A stretch of 64,000 nt of DNA from Phaseolus vulgaris (taxonomy: Eukaryota; Streptophyta; Magnoliopsida; Fabales; Fabaceae): the NCBI RefSeq assembly GCF_000499845.2, contig NC_023759.2, forward strand, positions 47,900,172-47,964,171, given 5' to 3'. Below the pieces are notes generated by a model. It saw nothing but the letters and a program-made list of their open reading frames with translations, searched no databases and was not told the origin of the DNA. Position numbers and translations under genes: made by a program. Positions 35,601 to 46,436 of the stretch are shown here, one piece after another (position 1 is the first letter of the stretch; every line of letters begins with the position of its first letter).

Positions 35601-38600
35601 TGCTTTTGAGACTGATCACACGTTTAATAATTTGAAAACATACAATGAAGATCGAATTATCCATGATTTATTTCGGTAAAAACATGGTTATTTAATGGTT
35701 ACAAAAGTAAAGTGACTGGGGACCATGTGCTGATAGAAGGTAAAATATTGTGGAGGTGAAGTTAGAAACAATGGGGACTCAGAAAACAAAAGCCTAGAAA
35801 TTGAATATTGCAAGAGACTTCTTCAACAAAAATGCATCAGAAAGGGTTGGAAGGAAGAAGACCTCATGTGGAGCTTCTGAACTATGTTGCTCTGTCCAAC
35901 AATAAAAAAAAATGCTATACTAGAGTGAGACATCAAATTAAGTTGTAAAGAGTATAGCAACATATAGTAGAAGCTCCACAAGTTTTTGGCAAACTCCTAA
36001 TTCAATAACAGTTTGAATACGGTTAGTTGGGCCTTCTGAAGTGGATTAGTTGCTAAAGGATAGGCAACGCAGAGCCATTTCGAGCCTATCCTAGCGAGCG
36101 TTTGTGTTGGGCCTATCGTGCCACCCGCTATCAGACCACCCAAAATATATAGTCCCACGCACGAGTTGGCAGTCTCGACGTGAGGGGGTGTGTTGGAGAT
36201 CCCACATCGACTAGAGATTAGAGTTTTTCATTGTATATAAGTGGGTGCAAACCTCAACCTCATGAGCCGGTTTTATGGGGTTGAGTTAGGCTTAAAGTCC
36301 ACTTTGTAATATGGTATCAGAGCCATTTCGAGCCTATCCTAGTGAGTGTTTGTGTTGGGCCTATCGTGCCACCCGCTATCGGGCCGCTATCGGACCACCC
36401 ATAATATATAGTCCCACGCACGAGTTGGCAGTCTCGGCGTGAGGGGGGTGTGTTGGAGATCCCACATCGACTAGAGATTAGAGCCTTTCCTAGTATATAA
36501 GTGAGTGAAAACCTCACCCCATTGAACCGGTTTTATGGGGTTGAGTAAATCAAGCCTATTTGTCACTAACACTACAGATAAACATCAATCTGCATATCAT
36601 GTAGAAGAGAGAATAACAATGAATATACAAATTAACAGTGTTTATATTAACAAGATCAGCACATGGTGCCTCCTAGTCACTTTGTTTTTGTAACCATAGA
36701 ATAATCATTTTTTACCGAGATAAATCATGAATAATTCGATATTCATCTGACGTTTCCAAATTATTAAATGTGTGATCAGTCTCAAAACTAATATCTTATG
36801 GAATGTCTACAACCTATTCTAAATAAAGGTTTTTAGGGAGAAGATTAGATAAACACCATGTTGCAAGTCTAAACATAGACAATCTTGAATATGTGGTTGC
36901 AACATAGAGAATAAAGGCAACAGAGCACTAAGACTATACATGAGGGAGGCAAAAAGATTTTTAAATACCATAAGTATCGATATAGCACAAAAATGCAGTG
37001 TCTGTGAAATAGCAACATTCTGGGCGTCATGGTATTCAAATTTCAAAGGTTACTTCAATAGAATCCACACAAGAACAACTGAAATTACTATTGGCATCAG
37101 CAAGGGGGTATTTTTATTTGAGGTGATACCTTGATCCATTTAAATTTCTTTCATAGCCATCACCACTAAATGCTCTCGAAGTTTCCGCCAATAAATTGTG
37201 CTCCCAAATCTGATGCTGGCCAGCCATGGCGATATAAATTTTTTCTTCAAGTGGATGAAAGCAGACATCCCAAGGGGAATTGAGAAGCTGGAAAAGAGGG
37301 AAATGGAGGAGTCTAACATTGTGATCCATTAAGGAGCCTATAAGAATCACATTTAATGAAAAGACTATAATTAAAACAAACAATAAGGAGTCTAACTTTG
37401 TGGTTCATCTTAGATTCTTATCTATATATCTTTGCAAATGGCACTCGTCCTCAATATTTACTAATCAATTATATTACCTGTGTGTCTCCTTTTCCACCAC
37501 CAACATAATCAGAGCCCTTGGTCCCATTTCCAGCAAGGGTCCGCACTTTCTCATTAACAAAATCAATTTCCCTTTTAAAGCAAAAACAAATGTTAGACCC
37601 ACCAACATGAAACTATTTAATTGACAATATTGAATAGAAATTTATTAAATTGTATTTTTTAATTAATAAATTGACCCATTGAATTTATGACAACTTGACT
37701 CGCATCCAATATGAATACAGCCCCAAAGTCCTTTATCAAATCAAACAAATATTTTCTTTTCAGCTGTTTTTTACTATTAAATTACCCTAAAATATCCATA
37801 AAGTGATGACCAGACGCTGTCACATATATCATAAATATGAAAATAAGGCTATTGATTTTCTGAAGCTGTCATGTACCTCAAAGCATGGTTTTCAGTGTCT
37901 GCAACATAAAGGATGTTTTTCTTTGCATTATAAGCAAGGCCCTAGAACGGAAAAAAAAACAATTAACCTATATTGATGAAATACTACATTTAAGCAAGAA
38001 TTAAATACTCTAGAAGCTCAAAGTATGCTTCTTTATTTTGTACCTGAGGACGGTTAAAAGTAGCATCATCAAAGGAACCATCCTTCAAACCTTCCTCCCC
38101 GCTGCTCCCAATTTGTACAATAAAATTCCCATCAAGGTCAGTAACCACCTGAATAAGCAACATGACCAGGTGACTTGCTGCTAATTTTAGTAAACAAACA
38201 ACTTGCATAATTAGAAAGAGAAGGTATTAGAAATGCATGCTTTGGCAAGAGAACTCGGAATAAAGTATGCTAATTTGGGATTCAAAGTTTAATTTGCATT
38301 ATTTAGTAACACAGTTTCATTATTAATATTATGGGAATTTTAGGTTTAGTAGTTTGGTCATCAGAATTTCATATACTTAGTTTAATTAGGATATCTAAGT
38401 CACATAATGCTGGACTTCATGTTTAATCTTTTATAATTGAATTTGAACAATAGTATTTAGTGAATTAAATAGTGCGGTTCCAGTGTCTAGTTCGAATATA
38501 CATTAAGAGGAATGGACTTCTTCTGTAATTCTTAAGTAATTGTATGCAGCAGTGCCTTCAAAAGATATTCACGATTCGTCTTATATATGAGAAAGATTGC

Positions 38601-40889
38601 AAAGGTTCTATAAGATATTTTTTGCAACTTCTGAAGGGAACTTATGAATTGACCACAGCAAGGAGTATCTGGAAACCTGGCAACTACCATCCATAGTATG
38701 TTGAGTTAAAATACTGCTCCAAATAGTTTGTATGAGAAGTAAATCTAGTGACTCATCATTACAATTATGCACAAGTGGTCATGAAGAGAGAAGTTCGGTG
38801 TAGGCAGTGGTAGAGCACTCACTATGCGATTATGGTTGCTGTCAGAAATAAAAAGCCTGTTATTAAGGACATCAACTGCTAGCTTTCCAGGAAACTTCAA
38901 TGGAGAAGTCAACAGGCGTGGATCATTATCTTTCTCCAAACTCAGGGAAATTGGCGTATTGTCCAGGATGTTTTGCTTTCCATAAAATAGAAGTGCAGCC
39001 TCCACAAAATCATCTAGATCCTTTTCAAAACAGGAATAATGCAACACTTGTTTTAATCACCATATTGTAAGAAAAATAATAGCTATAACTACATGTATCA
39101 ATTGATGAAATTGGGCACTATTAAGAAAAATTAAATCAACGACAATAGCAATACAAATCATTAAAAAATCCTTGGGCGTAATATAAATAATTCCTCCATG
39201 CTTAAGCTTGGTTGGGAATTGATTGACGCTCAATCTAAATGGGTTAATATTCTTAAAGCACAGGCTCCGTGACTATTCAGTTCCATAACTACCTAAATGA
39301 CAGCCTCAAGACAATTATTACACAGACAAATAATTAAGACCTAATAACACTAATTCTGCTTCTTACTTCTGCCAACATAAATTTTCCATGGCCTGCCAGA
39401 AAGACTCTGCTTGATTTTGCTGTCTGTAAAATTACTCAACTACAAAAGCTATTTATGGCTGTGCAATAGATACCTACAGGCTCATAAACAAGACCTTTTG
39501 TTCAACAGATAATATTACCGCCTGTTAATTAGATGGTTGCATGTGTCCAAAATCATCAATCCCTTGGATAAACCCGTGCGCGCAGCTCATTAGTAGGACA
39601 AATATGAATATAAATGTCTGCCACAGATATCTAGCACAGTAGCCATTTTCTTTAAACAATGCTAAATCTATAATACCCAGAGTCATAGTTCTGGTATTAC
39701 ACAAACTAGTAACAGCAACAAAAAAAGTCATACTATGCACATAGTCCTAGAATTATCTTCCATTATTTAAAAATATCACAACAAAATTTAAAACAAAATA
39801 CACATAGATGAGACTAAAGATCGTCATCAGTACCTTCTTGTGACCTTCTCCTGCTAGTTGTGCAAGAAGCTTACCATCAGGGCCAACTATAGCAAATGTT
39901 GGCCACGAATTTATACCCAAGTTCCTCCAAAGAAACATGTCTCCGTCGTTGACAACCTAAAAGGAGGAAATAGATAATAAGATTTGGTGGAGCACACTTT
40001 ATTAAGCAAAAGTTCAAGAGCCATAAAATATTAACAAAATTAAATATCAAAAGCAAGGAACACTGATAAACAAAATGCCAGCAGAATAAACTATGAAACC
40101 AAAACATTGGTTTTTCGTAAACTGAACATCTGACCATAACCTTCTGACGATGTTCAATTTTTTCAGAAAAAGGAAAATAAATACTTTGAAATATTAATGG
40201 AATTTGAAATTCAAGCTTTACTGGGTGAGAAATTCCATAGCGTAGAACTGCATTGCGAATTGCTTCAGAATCTTTCTCGTTATCAAACTTTGCAGAATGA
40301 ACACCCACAACAACAAACTGAACAAAGAACAATATCAAACATTAACTAGACAAGTAAATAACTTTTCACACAGTTACAGAACAAAAAGGAAAATTCTTGA
40401 AAATTTTGAGAAATTACCGGCGTATCTTTGTATTTTTTCTCTAAAGCATCTAAGTCTGGCAACACGTGCATACAGTTTATACAACAATAAGTCCAGAAAT
40501 CCAGCAATACAATTTTTCCTTTCAGATCCTGCCAAAAATTAGAATCAAAAGCTAATGAATTATATCAGATATTTTCATCAGATTATAATTCAAACTTAAT
40601 AAAAGTACCCTGCGAAACTGAAGTGGAGCTGTATTCAGCCAATCAAGTTTAGATGGAAATTCTGGAACTATCTGAGCACTTCCCCTTGAATTGTGAAAAG
40701 AAATTGATCATAGTGTATTAATAACAATTACAACTTCTACAATAGCTCATGGATGTACTGAGCTTCAATGTTCAATCAATGTTTTTTTTTTCAGAAGGAG
40801 GAGATGATGGTTACAATTCTAAACAGATAAAATAACTGACAAAAGAAAATATTGTCTTCAAGCTAAATATTGGACAATATTGAGAAAAC

Positions 40890-40930
<41 letters not shown>

Positions 40931-43900
40931 ATAAGCATAGGGTTAAAATCATCGGAAAATATTTATATATAAATTTATCAGAACACTAATTACCTGCTTT
41001 CCAGATCAGATATGTAGTTCACAAATTGCTGGATTCTATCATATCTTGAGCTATCTGAGAACAAAAAAGCAATAAATGTATGGATTATACTTCAACTTTT
41101 AGTATAACTCAAAAAAATTGAAGAAAAAAGGCTATAGTCAATACCACTCACCACACTTATCTATCTAGCAGTGGTATTGACTATAGCCTTTTTTCTTCAA
41201 TTTTTTTGATAGGATAGATGAAATCCTTTTATCTATCTAGCATGTAACAGCTTAAGTTCTAATGCTGATTGTTTCTTTGACGTGACCATAAAGCTTCAAT
41301 CACTTTATGGTCCAAAATATGATTTGGTACCTAGAGCAGAAATGAGGTATTTATCCTTGCCTAACATGCAGTTTTAAATTCAGTGGCAATTTATATTCAT
41401 ATTTATATATATCATCAACAAAAGCCATGAGATAGGAAAATAAATAAAGTAATTCACCTTTCTGCTCCAAGGGTGGCTGGATAACACCAAACAACTGATT
41501 CCAAACTGCCTTCGGGGAAGCATATTGCATTGCCTGCAGTACAGCGATGAGCACGTGATTGACTTGCAAATTAATTGTCCCTCCAAAAGATTAAATTGAA
41601 GACTTAAGATTCAACCAAAGTTGAGGCAAATTTTGTGCAACAGCAATGTACCTTCCAGTTACTTAAGGTGAAGATAAGGCAAGAGATAGCAATGCCCAGA
41701 CTTCCAAATCTCAGTATATCTCGCCGAGAACCCTGCAACCTGCCCATAAATTATTTCTGCACCCTCATAATAGCAAAGCAACAAGAAGCACTGCTTGTTG
41801 CAAGGGCAAACCACATCAATAAACAGTTTCATTCTCATCAAAAAGCCATTGTCCATAATATAGGAGAACGACACCAGACCATCATAACATCAGAAATCCT
41901 TTTATGAGAATCCTCCATTGGCTAGTTAATGAATCATTCAATTATTTACGTTGTGAACAAATGCAAACGGAACTACATTACATCCCGCTACTGTTCAGAG
42001 GCAACTTGTTTCAATTCTTACAATTGGAGGTCGTTAGACTTTTATTTTTCATACTTCCTTCTTTGAAATACACAAATATATACTAAAAGCCAATTCCACT
42101 TAAAGACAAACCTTTTGCCCCAAGTACAAAATCTTCACACACACAAAAAAAATCCCCAACTTTCTCTTTTCTCTCCCCATCCCCTCCTCAAGCCCCCACG
42201 ATTTTAATAACTGTTTCAAGCTTCGACATAGACACCATTGTGATTCTATCTCCTGCCTGCCTCTCCTTGCTTTTAAAAAGAACATCAATGTATACTATCA
42301 CATACATACATACATAAATATAATGTGTGTGTATTATAAAATAATATTATGATAAATACTATATAAAATATATATTAAAATATAATGATATATTATTTTA
42401 TAAAGTATAATATTAAAATATAATGATATATTATTTTATAAAGTATAATAATAACATAGATTTCAAATTATTTCGGTTGTGTTATCCATTGTCCATTTAA
42501 CAATGTACAAGATAAAAAAAAGTTATCCTGAAACTTAAATTTGTTCTCTTTATAATTATATTAGTGTGTGTATCAAATACGCACATAATGAATTGAAGGA
42601 CAGAAAAATATAAACCCTCAAAAAAGGTTTATGAAATTAGTATTGAATTACAATCTATGATTTGATTCCTATAGAGGATAGTTATCTATCCATCATCGTC
42701 ACAATGAAAACTGGTTAAAAGCAATGCAAATTATGCTAAGACTATATATATATATATATACCTTACGAACTTACTTTTGGAAGAAAATCTTTGGAATTAA
42801 GGAGAACGAAAAGAGAACAAAAAAGGTTCCAACATGAAACTGTCTTACCCTCCAGCAAGCACAGCAGATGAAGACTCTGCAAAATTATTTAGAGTTTCAG
42901 AGCCCTGCATCCTCTCATCTGCAATGGCATGTGTAGATAAGACCTCGTGCAATATAATATCTAAACTCTTGCGCACTATTCAAAAATAATTGTCAGAAAA
43001 TAACTATCTTAACTTTTAAGTATACTTTAATGGAACAAACAACTTGACAAAATCAGCCTAGTATTAAAGTGAACGTTTTGCAATAAGTGAGAACAATTTG
43101 CAATACATAGAGTACTCATAGCTCAGAGTTCTTAAATTATGGACCAAATGTGGTTTTCCATTCTACATCAGTGGCAAAAAGAATATTTAGAGGAAAAAGA
43201 TAGATTTACAACAAGCACCCAAGACTACATACTATATCCAACAGAGCCACCATAAAGAATATCCTCAAGTGAAACACTTCCTATGTCATCCCGGATAAAT
43301 GTTGGTTCGGCAGATTCCAAAACCTCATCTGATAATGAGGTCCTTACAGCTATGCAGCTACAAACAATGAAACAAATTATGTAAATATTTTGTCTACATT
43401 TTAATAACGTAAACATAGAGTGGTTTTGGTTGGAGTCTAGAAATTGGTTTGGGTTGGTAAGTTCAAACAACCATTATTTATCCTTTTTTTTAACAAAGGA
43501 AATACAAAGGTAATGCTTACCGCATTTGCGCAGCTTTGGCAGCTTGCACTCCAGCTAGCGCATCTTCTATAACAATACACTGGGAATACATATTACTTAT
43601 TAATTATGTTTAAGAGAAAATACAACCCTCATGTCTAAGTTGTGCATTAAAATTTAATAGATGCTGATAAACATGATAAGAGAAAAATACGCCCATGATA
43701 AACCAAGAGTACTCCTCAGGGTGCAAAACACACCTCCAACCCACTTTGTGCTAAAATCTAACTTTTTATTAGAAAAACAGGAGAAAAATAGATCGATCAA
43801 ACTCTAGACTACTTGGTCATAGAGGCTTCGATACCATGTTATAGACTAACTATCCCAAAAGCTTAAGGTTTAAGGTGAAGACACACTGTTCGTTTTATAT

Positions 43901-46436
43901 TGCATCTTGAACAATATAACACCACCACTTTGAAAAATGCCAATCATCCAAAATATTAAAACATAGGCCTCTTGATAATAAGCTCAATCTAATACCATAT
44001 ACCTCACTAGGGGGCACATTCAATATTCTTGATGCAGCTAAGAAAATATCAGGAGCAGGTTTCAAATTCTCAAAAGCATCTGCAGAGACAATCACATCGA
44101 ACCTAATAAAACAAATGCAATTGTATGAGAACAACATTTATAGAGTGTAGGTTACAATTAAAACTAAACCCGAGCTGATGAAATTAGGCTTGAAATGCAA
44201 GAGCAATTATGTTGTTTAAACCTTGTCTAAATTAAACATTCTACAGCTTAGCATATAATAAGCAGTGTACTTACAATTCATCTTGGATTAGGGTTTAATA
44301 CCATAATGTCGTTATAACTAATTTAAGAAAAAATAAAAAAGTTCCATACTAATGTTTACTGCATACTATCAGTAAATCAACAATATTTGTAGGTGCAGGT
44401 CAATGTCTCCATTAGCATTCAAAAAATTACTCAGAATGTTGGCTTACATTGACAATGGTAAACCAGCAGCGGCTAGATTTGCATCAACCTTTACACGATC
44501 AGCACTAGATGCAACAGCCACTTTAAGCCCTTTACTTTTACACTGTTATGTGGTACCATGTATTTTCTTAGTTCCTTGATGAATCAGAAAAGCAATCAAA
44601 CAATGTTAATATCATGATTAGTCCTGCATACCTGAGAAATAAGTTCAAGGGCACCTGGAAATCCTATTCCAGAATCTGGTTTTGCAAACTGAGATAAGTG
44701 AAAAACATTAGGCAATATCGAGTAGAAAAAATAAAAAGTAGCATCAAGAGAAATATAAATACCTTATTTAAATATATTTCAAAGAACCTTTTTTTGGCAG
44801 CTTCTGTGTCAAATCCTTTAACTCCCTTAACAGAAGCAACACCTCCCAAAAAGTTAGCTTCTCCTTTCATGTTTAAAATTGGAAAAAAAGAACAATGAAT
44901 AACTTAAAAGCTTAATAATCAATTAGCAACTCAACAAAACAAAATGGAACTTATCTATCTGCCAAATAACATAGTCGAATCAAAGCAAAATAAAAGTGCA
45001 GTAAGAGTATACTAGAAAGAAAAAAAGCATTTCGAACACATTCTTTGCTACATGTTACACATTGTAAGTGTGGAAGTTAAAAAGATGAGGAAATTTAAAA
45101 AACAAAAATGACATTATAGAAATTTGTTATTTTCTTTTTATGTTCTTTTGTCTAGTTTTAAGATAGGAAATGGATGTCTTCCAAAGTTTTGTTGTATCCT
45201 ACCGAGTAACATCTAGATCTAACTTGACCAACATTTTCTATTCATTTTTTATTTTTCTAATTTATTTCACCTAAAATCTTTCGGGGAAATGAAACAATTA
45301 AGAAGGATAAAGAGGTCAATGATTTTACCATAGACATGATTCATAACAAAACATTAAGACTGCTATTGATCCATGTACCCGACCCAAATCTACTTATTTC
45401 TCTTAACCACCTATTGGGAAAAGGTTTAGTTGTTGCTAAACATGAAAGTGTTGCACATCAATTGCTTAATTTAATAAAAAAAATGGAAATCAGATAGGAT
45501 TTAAAAAATAAACACTTCAACTACATGTTAACCGAATCAAACACAATTTGAAATCTGTGACATAGGATAAGCCCAACAACAACCAAGCCTTCTTCAATGC
45601 ATCCAAGCAGCAACGCAGTGACTCTTGCTCATTCGATACTATACCAGAGCCACATAGTTCGTTGTTTTGCGATAATCACCTAGATTAACACTATCACCAA
45701 GTTGATCCATGTTGTAGAAGTTCAACTAAGATCTAAGTTAGCCTGACACAACCCTCACCTTTTATCTAAGTTTGTGCAAGGATTTACAAACCGCGAAAGC
45801 AGGTTTAGTCATTCTCATCATCTAGCTCTAAGCTGAGACTCCATAAAACGAACAACAACGTTTGTCCACGTCTTAGTGATTTTGTTTCTCCCTTCGCAAT
45901 GCACATTCAATGCCAATGTTCTCTCACGGTGGATTAACGCTCCAAACGCACACTAAATAAATTATCGCTAATAAAGGCAACTGGCCAAAAACGCATAACA
46001 TATTCAAAAATTACGATGCAGGTTGAAGCGTGAAGTTCAGGAAACAAAAACCGAAACCTAGAGAAATACCGGTTCCCGTAAACGGCACAAAATCGTCGAC
46101 GGTGACTTCGATGCCCATCTCGGCGAACAAATCGACGCCGGCTTTTCTTGAAGGCTCTTCGCTGTTGCAAAGCACGCCGTCCATGTCGAAGAGCACCGCG
46201 GAAACCTTCCCCCACTCTCCTGATTCCGCGGCGACGTTCTTCTGCTCGACATTCACCACGCAAGCTTTCACTGCGAATCTCTGCGTCAAAACGAGGCGTT
46301 TCGATCGGCAATGGAAGAATCGAGAAGAATGAAGCGAAACGGGTTTTGGTCGTTTGATACTGGAGGAGAATAACAACTGCTTTGAGGCCGTTGGGCGCAA
46401 TAGGTTAAAACGACCCGTTTCAAATGTCGTTGCCAT
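29654..46436 (-). CDS. SOQ1: SOQ1-like thylakoid protein: HAD hydrolase, thioredoxin-like and NHL domains
   Basis: 28 exons, all GT-AG, join to 1065 residues: 46436-46070, 44863-44763, 44688-44632, 44542-44448, 44102-44003, 43579-43521, 43357-43233, 42918-42849, 41739-41652, 41533-41458, 41054-40994, 40684-40609, 40528-40418, 40317-40222, 39956-39834, 39020-38823, 38148-38044, 37941-37877, 37571-37478, 37287-37130, 34358-34309, 34225-34104, 33852-33745, 33160-33068, 31969-31933, 30634-30387, 30284-30135, 29818-29654. Residues 1-60 resemble a plastid transit peptide. The HAD domain (about 78-300) keeps D84 and D86 (FDMDGV), S187, K221 and E245-D246. A helix at about 333-353 should span the thylakoid membrane. 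The thioredoxin-like domain (about 400-540) has CCINC with C441 and C444. NHL repeats cover about 580-900, then a C-terminal beta domain. Arabidopsis SOQ1 prevents sustained antenna quenching (qH) that depends on the plastid lipocalin; the role here is inferred from orthology. Confidence 0.95.
30900..31480. repeat. Degenerate GCTC-rich tandem repeats in a SOQ1 intron
   Basis: Within intron 25, about 31225-31465 holds several diverged copies of a 45-60 base unit built on TGCTC, GGAGGGCAT and a following GACTACCAGAG-type part. Copies are irregular in length. The stretch adjoins the copia 3' end to its right and may belong to that insertion. No protein family is recognised in it. Confidence 0.4.
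31570..31840 (+). mobile_element. Ty1/copia-type 3' end with partial LTR
   Basis: On the plus strand, opposite to SOQ1, 31579-31668 reads [16 protein letters not shown], then a few residues and a TGA. This is the RNase H tail of copia polyproteins (ADILTKxL). A polypurine-like tract GAGGGTAGGA follows at 31667-31676. An LTR-like sequence then begins TATTAAGTGTAC and includes a TATATATAGAGG promoter-like motif near 31755. The rest of the element is missing. The right border is approximate. Confidence 0.6.
32310..32550 (-). mobile_element. Degenerate TRIM element in a SOQ1 intron
   Basis: Read on the minus strand this resembles the better preserved TRIM at 36071-36571. It has TATATAAGTAGGG, a GGTTGAGTTA stretch and a primer-binding-like ATGGTATCAAAGTC, in that order. 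After about 90 bases comes GTTCCACATGGACTATATA, like the start of a second LTR. Both LTRs are eroded and borders are approximate. No TSD could be established. Confidence 0.55.
34992..35205 (-). repeat. Tandem array of a 49-bp unit, left arm of an inverted pair
   Basis: About four copies of a unit that starts ATTCTAAATTTGCC and ends AGATAAACACTT. The first and third copies are 49 bases, the second 56. The array lies in SOQ1 intron 20. The same unit occurs in opposite orientation about 70 bases to the right, so the two arrays form an inverted pair. Confidence 0.8.
35275..35575 (+). repeat. Tandem array of the same 49-bp unit, right arm
   Basis: About six diverged and partly shortened copies of the 49-bp unit in the orientation opposite to 34992-35205. 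Recognisable parts are TTTATCTAATTTTGTCC, GAAAGCCTT and CAAATTTAGAAT. The last copy continues directly into the left arm of the longer inverted repeat that starts at 35573. Confidence 0.8.
35573..35734 (+). repeat. Left arm of a long imperfect inverted repeat
   Basis: About 160 bases that reappear reverse-complemented at 36655-36823. Shared stretches include TTTTGAGACTGATCACAC, TTTAATAATTTG, ATCGAATTAT, CATGATTTAT and ACCATGTGCTGAT. I estimate roughly four-fifths identity by eye. The loop between the arms is about 920 bases and holds an importin-alpha fragment and a TRIM. Confidence 0.8.
36071..36571 (+). mobile_element. TRIM retrotransposon, tandem form lacking the first LTR
   Basis: Two LTRs of 121 bp each, 36191-36311 and 36451-36571, both starting TGTTGGAGATCCCACATCGA. 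The first is followed by a primer-binding site, TGGTATCAGAGCC (36312-36324), complementary to the 3' end of initiator methionine tRNA. A purine-rich GAGGGGGGTG ends the internal region at 36441-36450. Left of the first LTR, 36071-36190 is a second copy of the internal region, starting within the primer site (AGAGCC). The array is therefore internal-LTR-internal-LTR and has lost its first LTR. No coding sequence, as usual for TRIMs. It lies inside SOQ1 intron 20. Confidence 0.85.
36655..36823 (-). repeat. Right arm of a long imperfect inverted repeat
   Basis: Reverse-complement partner of 35573-35734. The arm runs directly into the importin exon-5-like fragment at its right. It contains CCTATTCTAAAT next to AGATTAGATAAACACC, a combination that resembles the 49-bp array unit. 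Confidence 0.8.
40893..40923. repeat. (TA)n microsatellite
   Basis: About 15 TA units in a SOQ1 intron. Confidence 0.95.
41109..41209. repeat. Perfect 40-bp inverted repeat (hairpin) in SOQ1 intron 10
   Basis: Arms 41109-41148 and 41170-41209 are exact reverse complements over 40 bases, with a 21-base loop. The arm core is GAAGAAAAAAGGCTATAGTC. The loop contains TTATCTATCTAGC, which recurs at about 41238-41250, just beyond the second arm. No transposon ends are visible outside the arms. Confidence 0.95.
42374..42449. repeat. Two exact copies of a 38-bp AT-rich unit
   Basis: 42374-42411 and 42412-42449 are identical, beginning ATTAAAATATAATGATATAT. Located in a SOQ1 intron. Confidence 0.9.

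Larger units (their letters stand above)
35965..37040 (-). pseudogene. Importin-alpha relic (exon 5 and 6 pieces) inside SOQ1 intron 20
   Basis: Minus-strand reading of 35965-36040 gives [20 protein letters not shown] followed by VELL. This matches the start of ARM6 in the intact gene (LSEG...[14 protein letters not shown]). Minus-strand reading of 36828-36935 gives [16 protein letters not shown] and QHGVYLIF, matching [16 protein letters not shown] and TWCLSVLF of the intact exon 5. The pieces are in the gene's order and on its strand, separated by a TRIM and by one arm of an inverted repeat. More eroded exon-5-like sequence may continue to about 37040. Frames are broken. The relic sits in the same orientation as SOQ1. 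Confidence 0.7.

Noticed and set aside
43795..43860. GATACCATGTTATAG, similar to a reverse-complemented TRIM primer site
   Set aside because: The motif is imperfect and I see no LTR sequence on either side.
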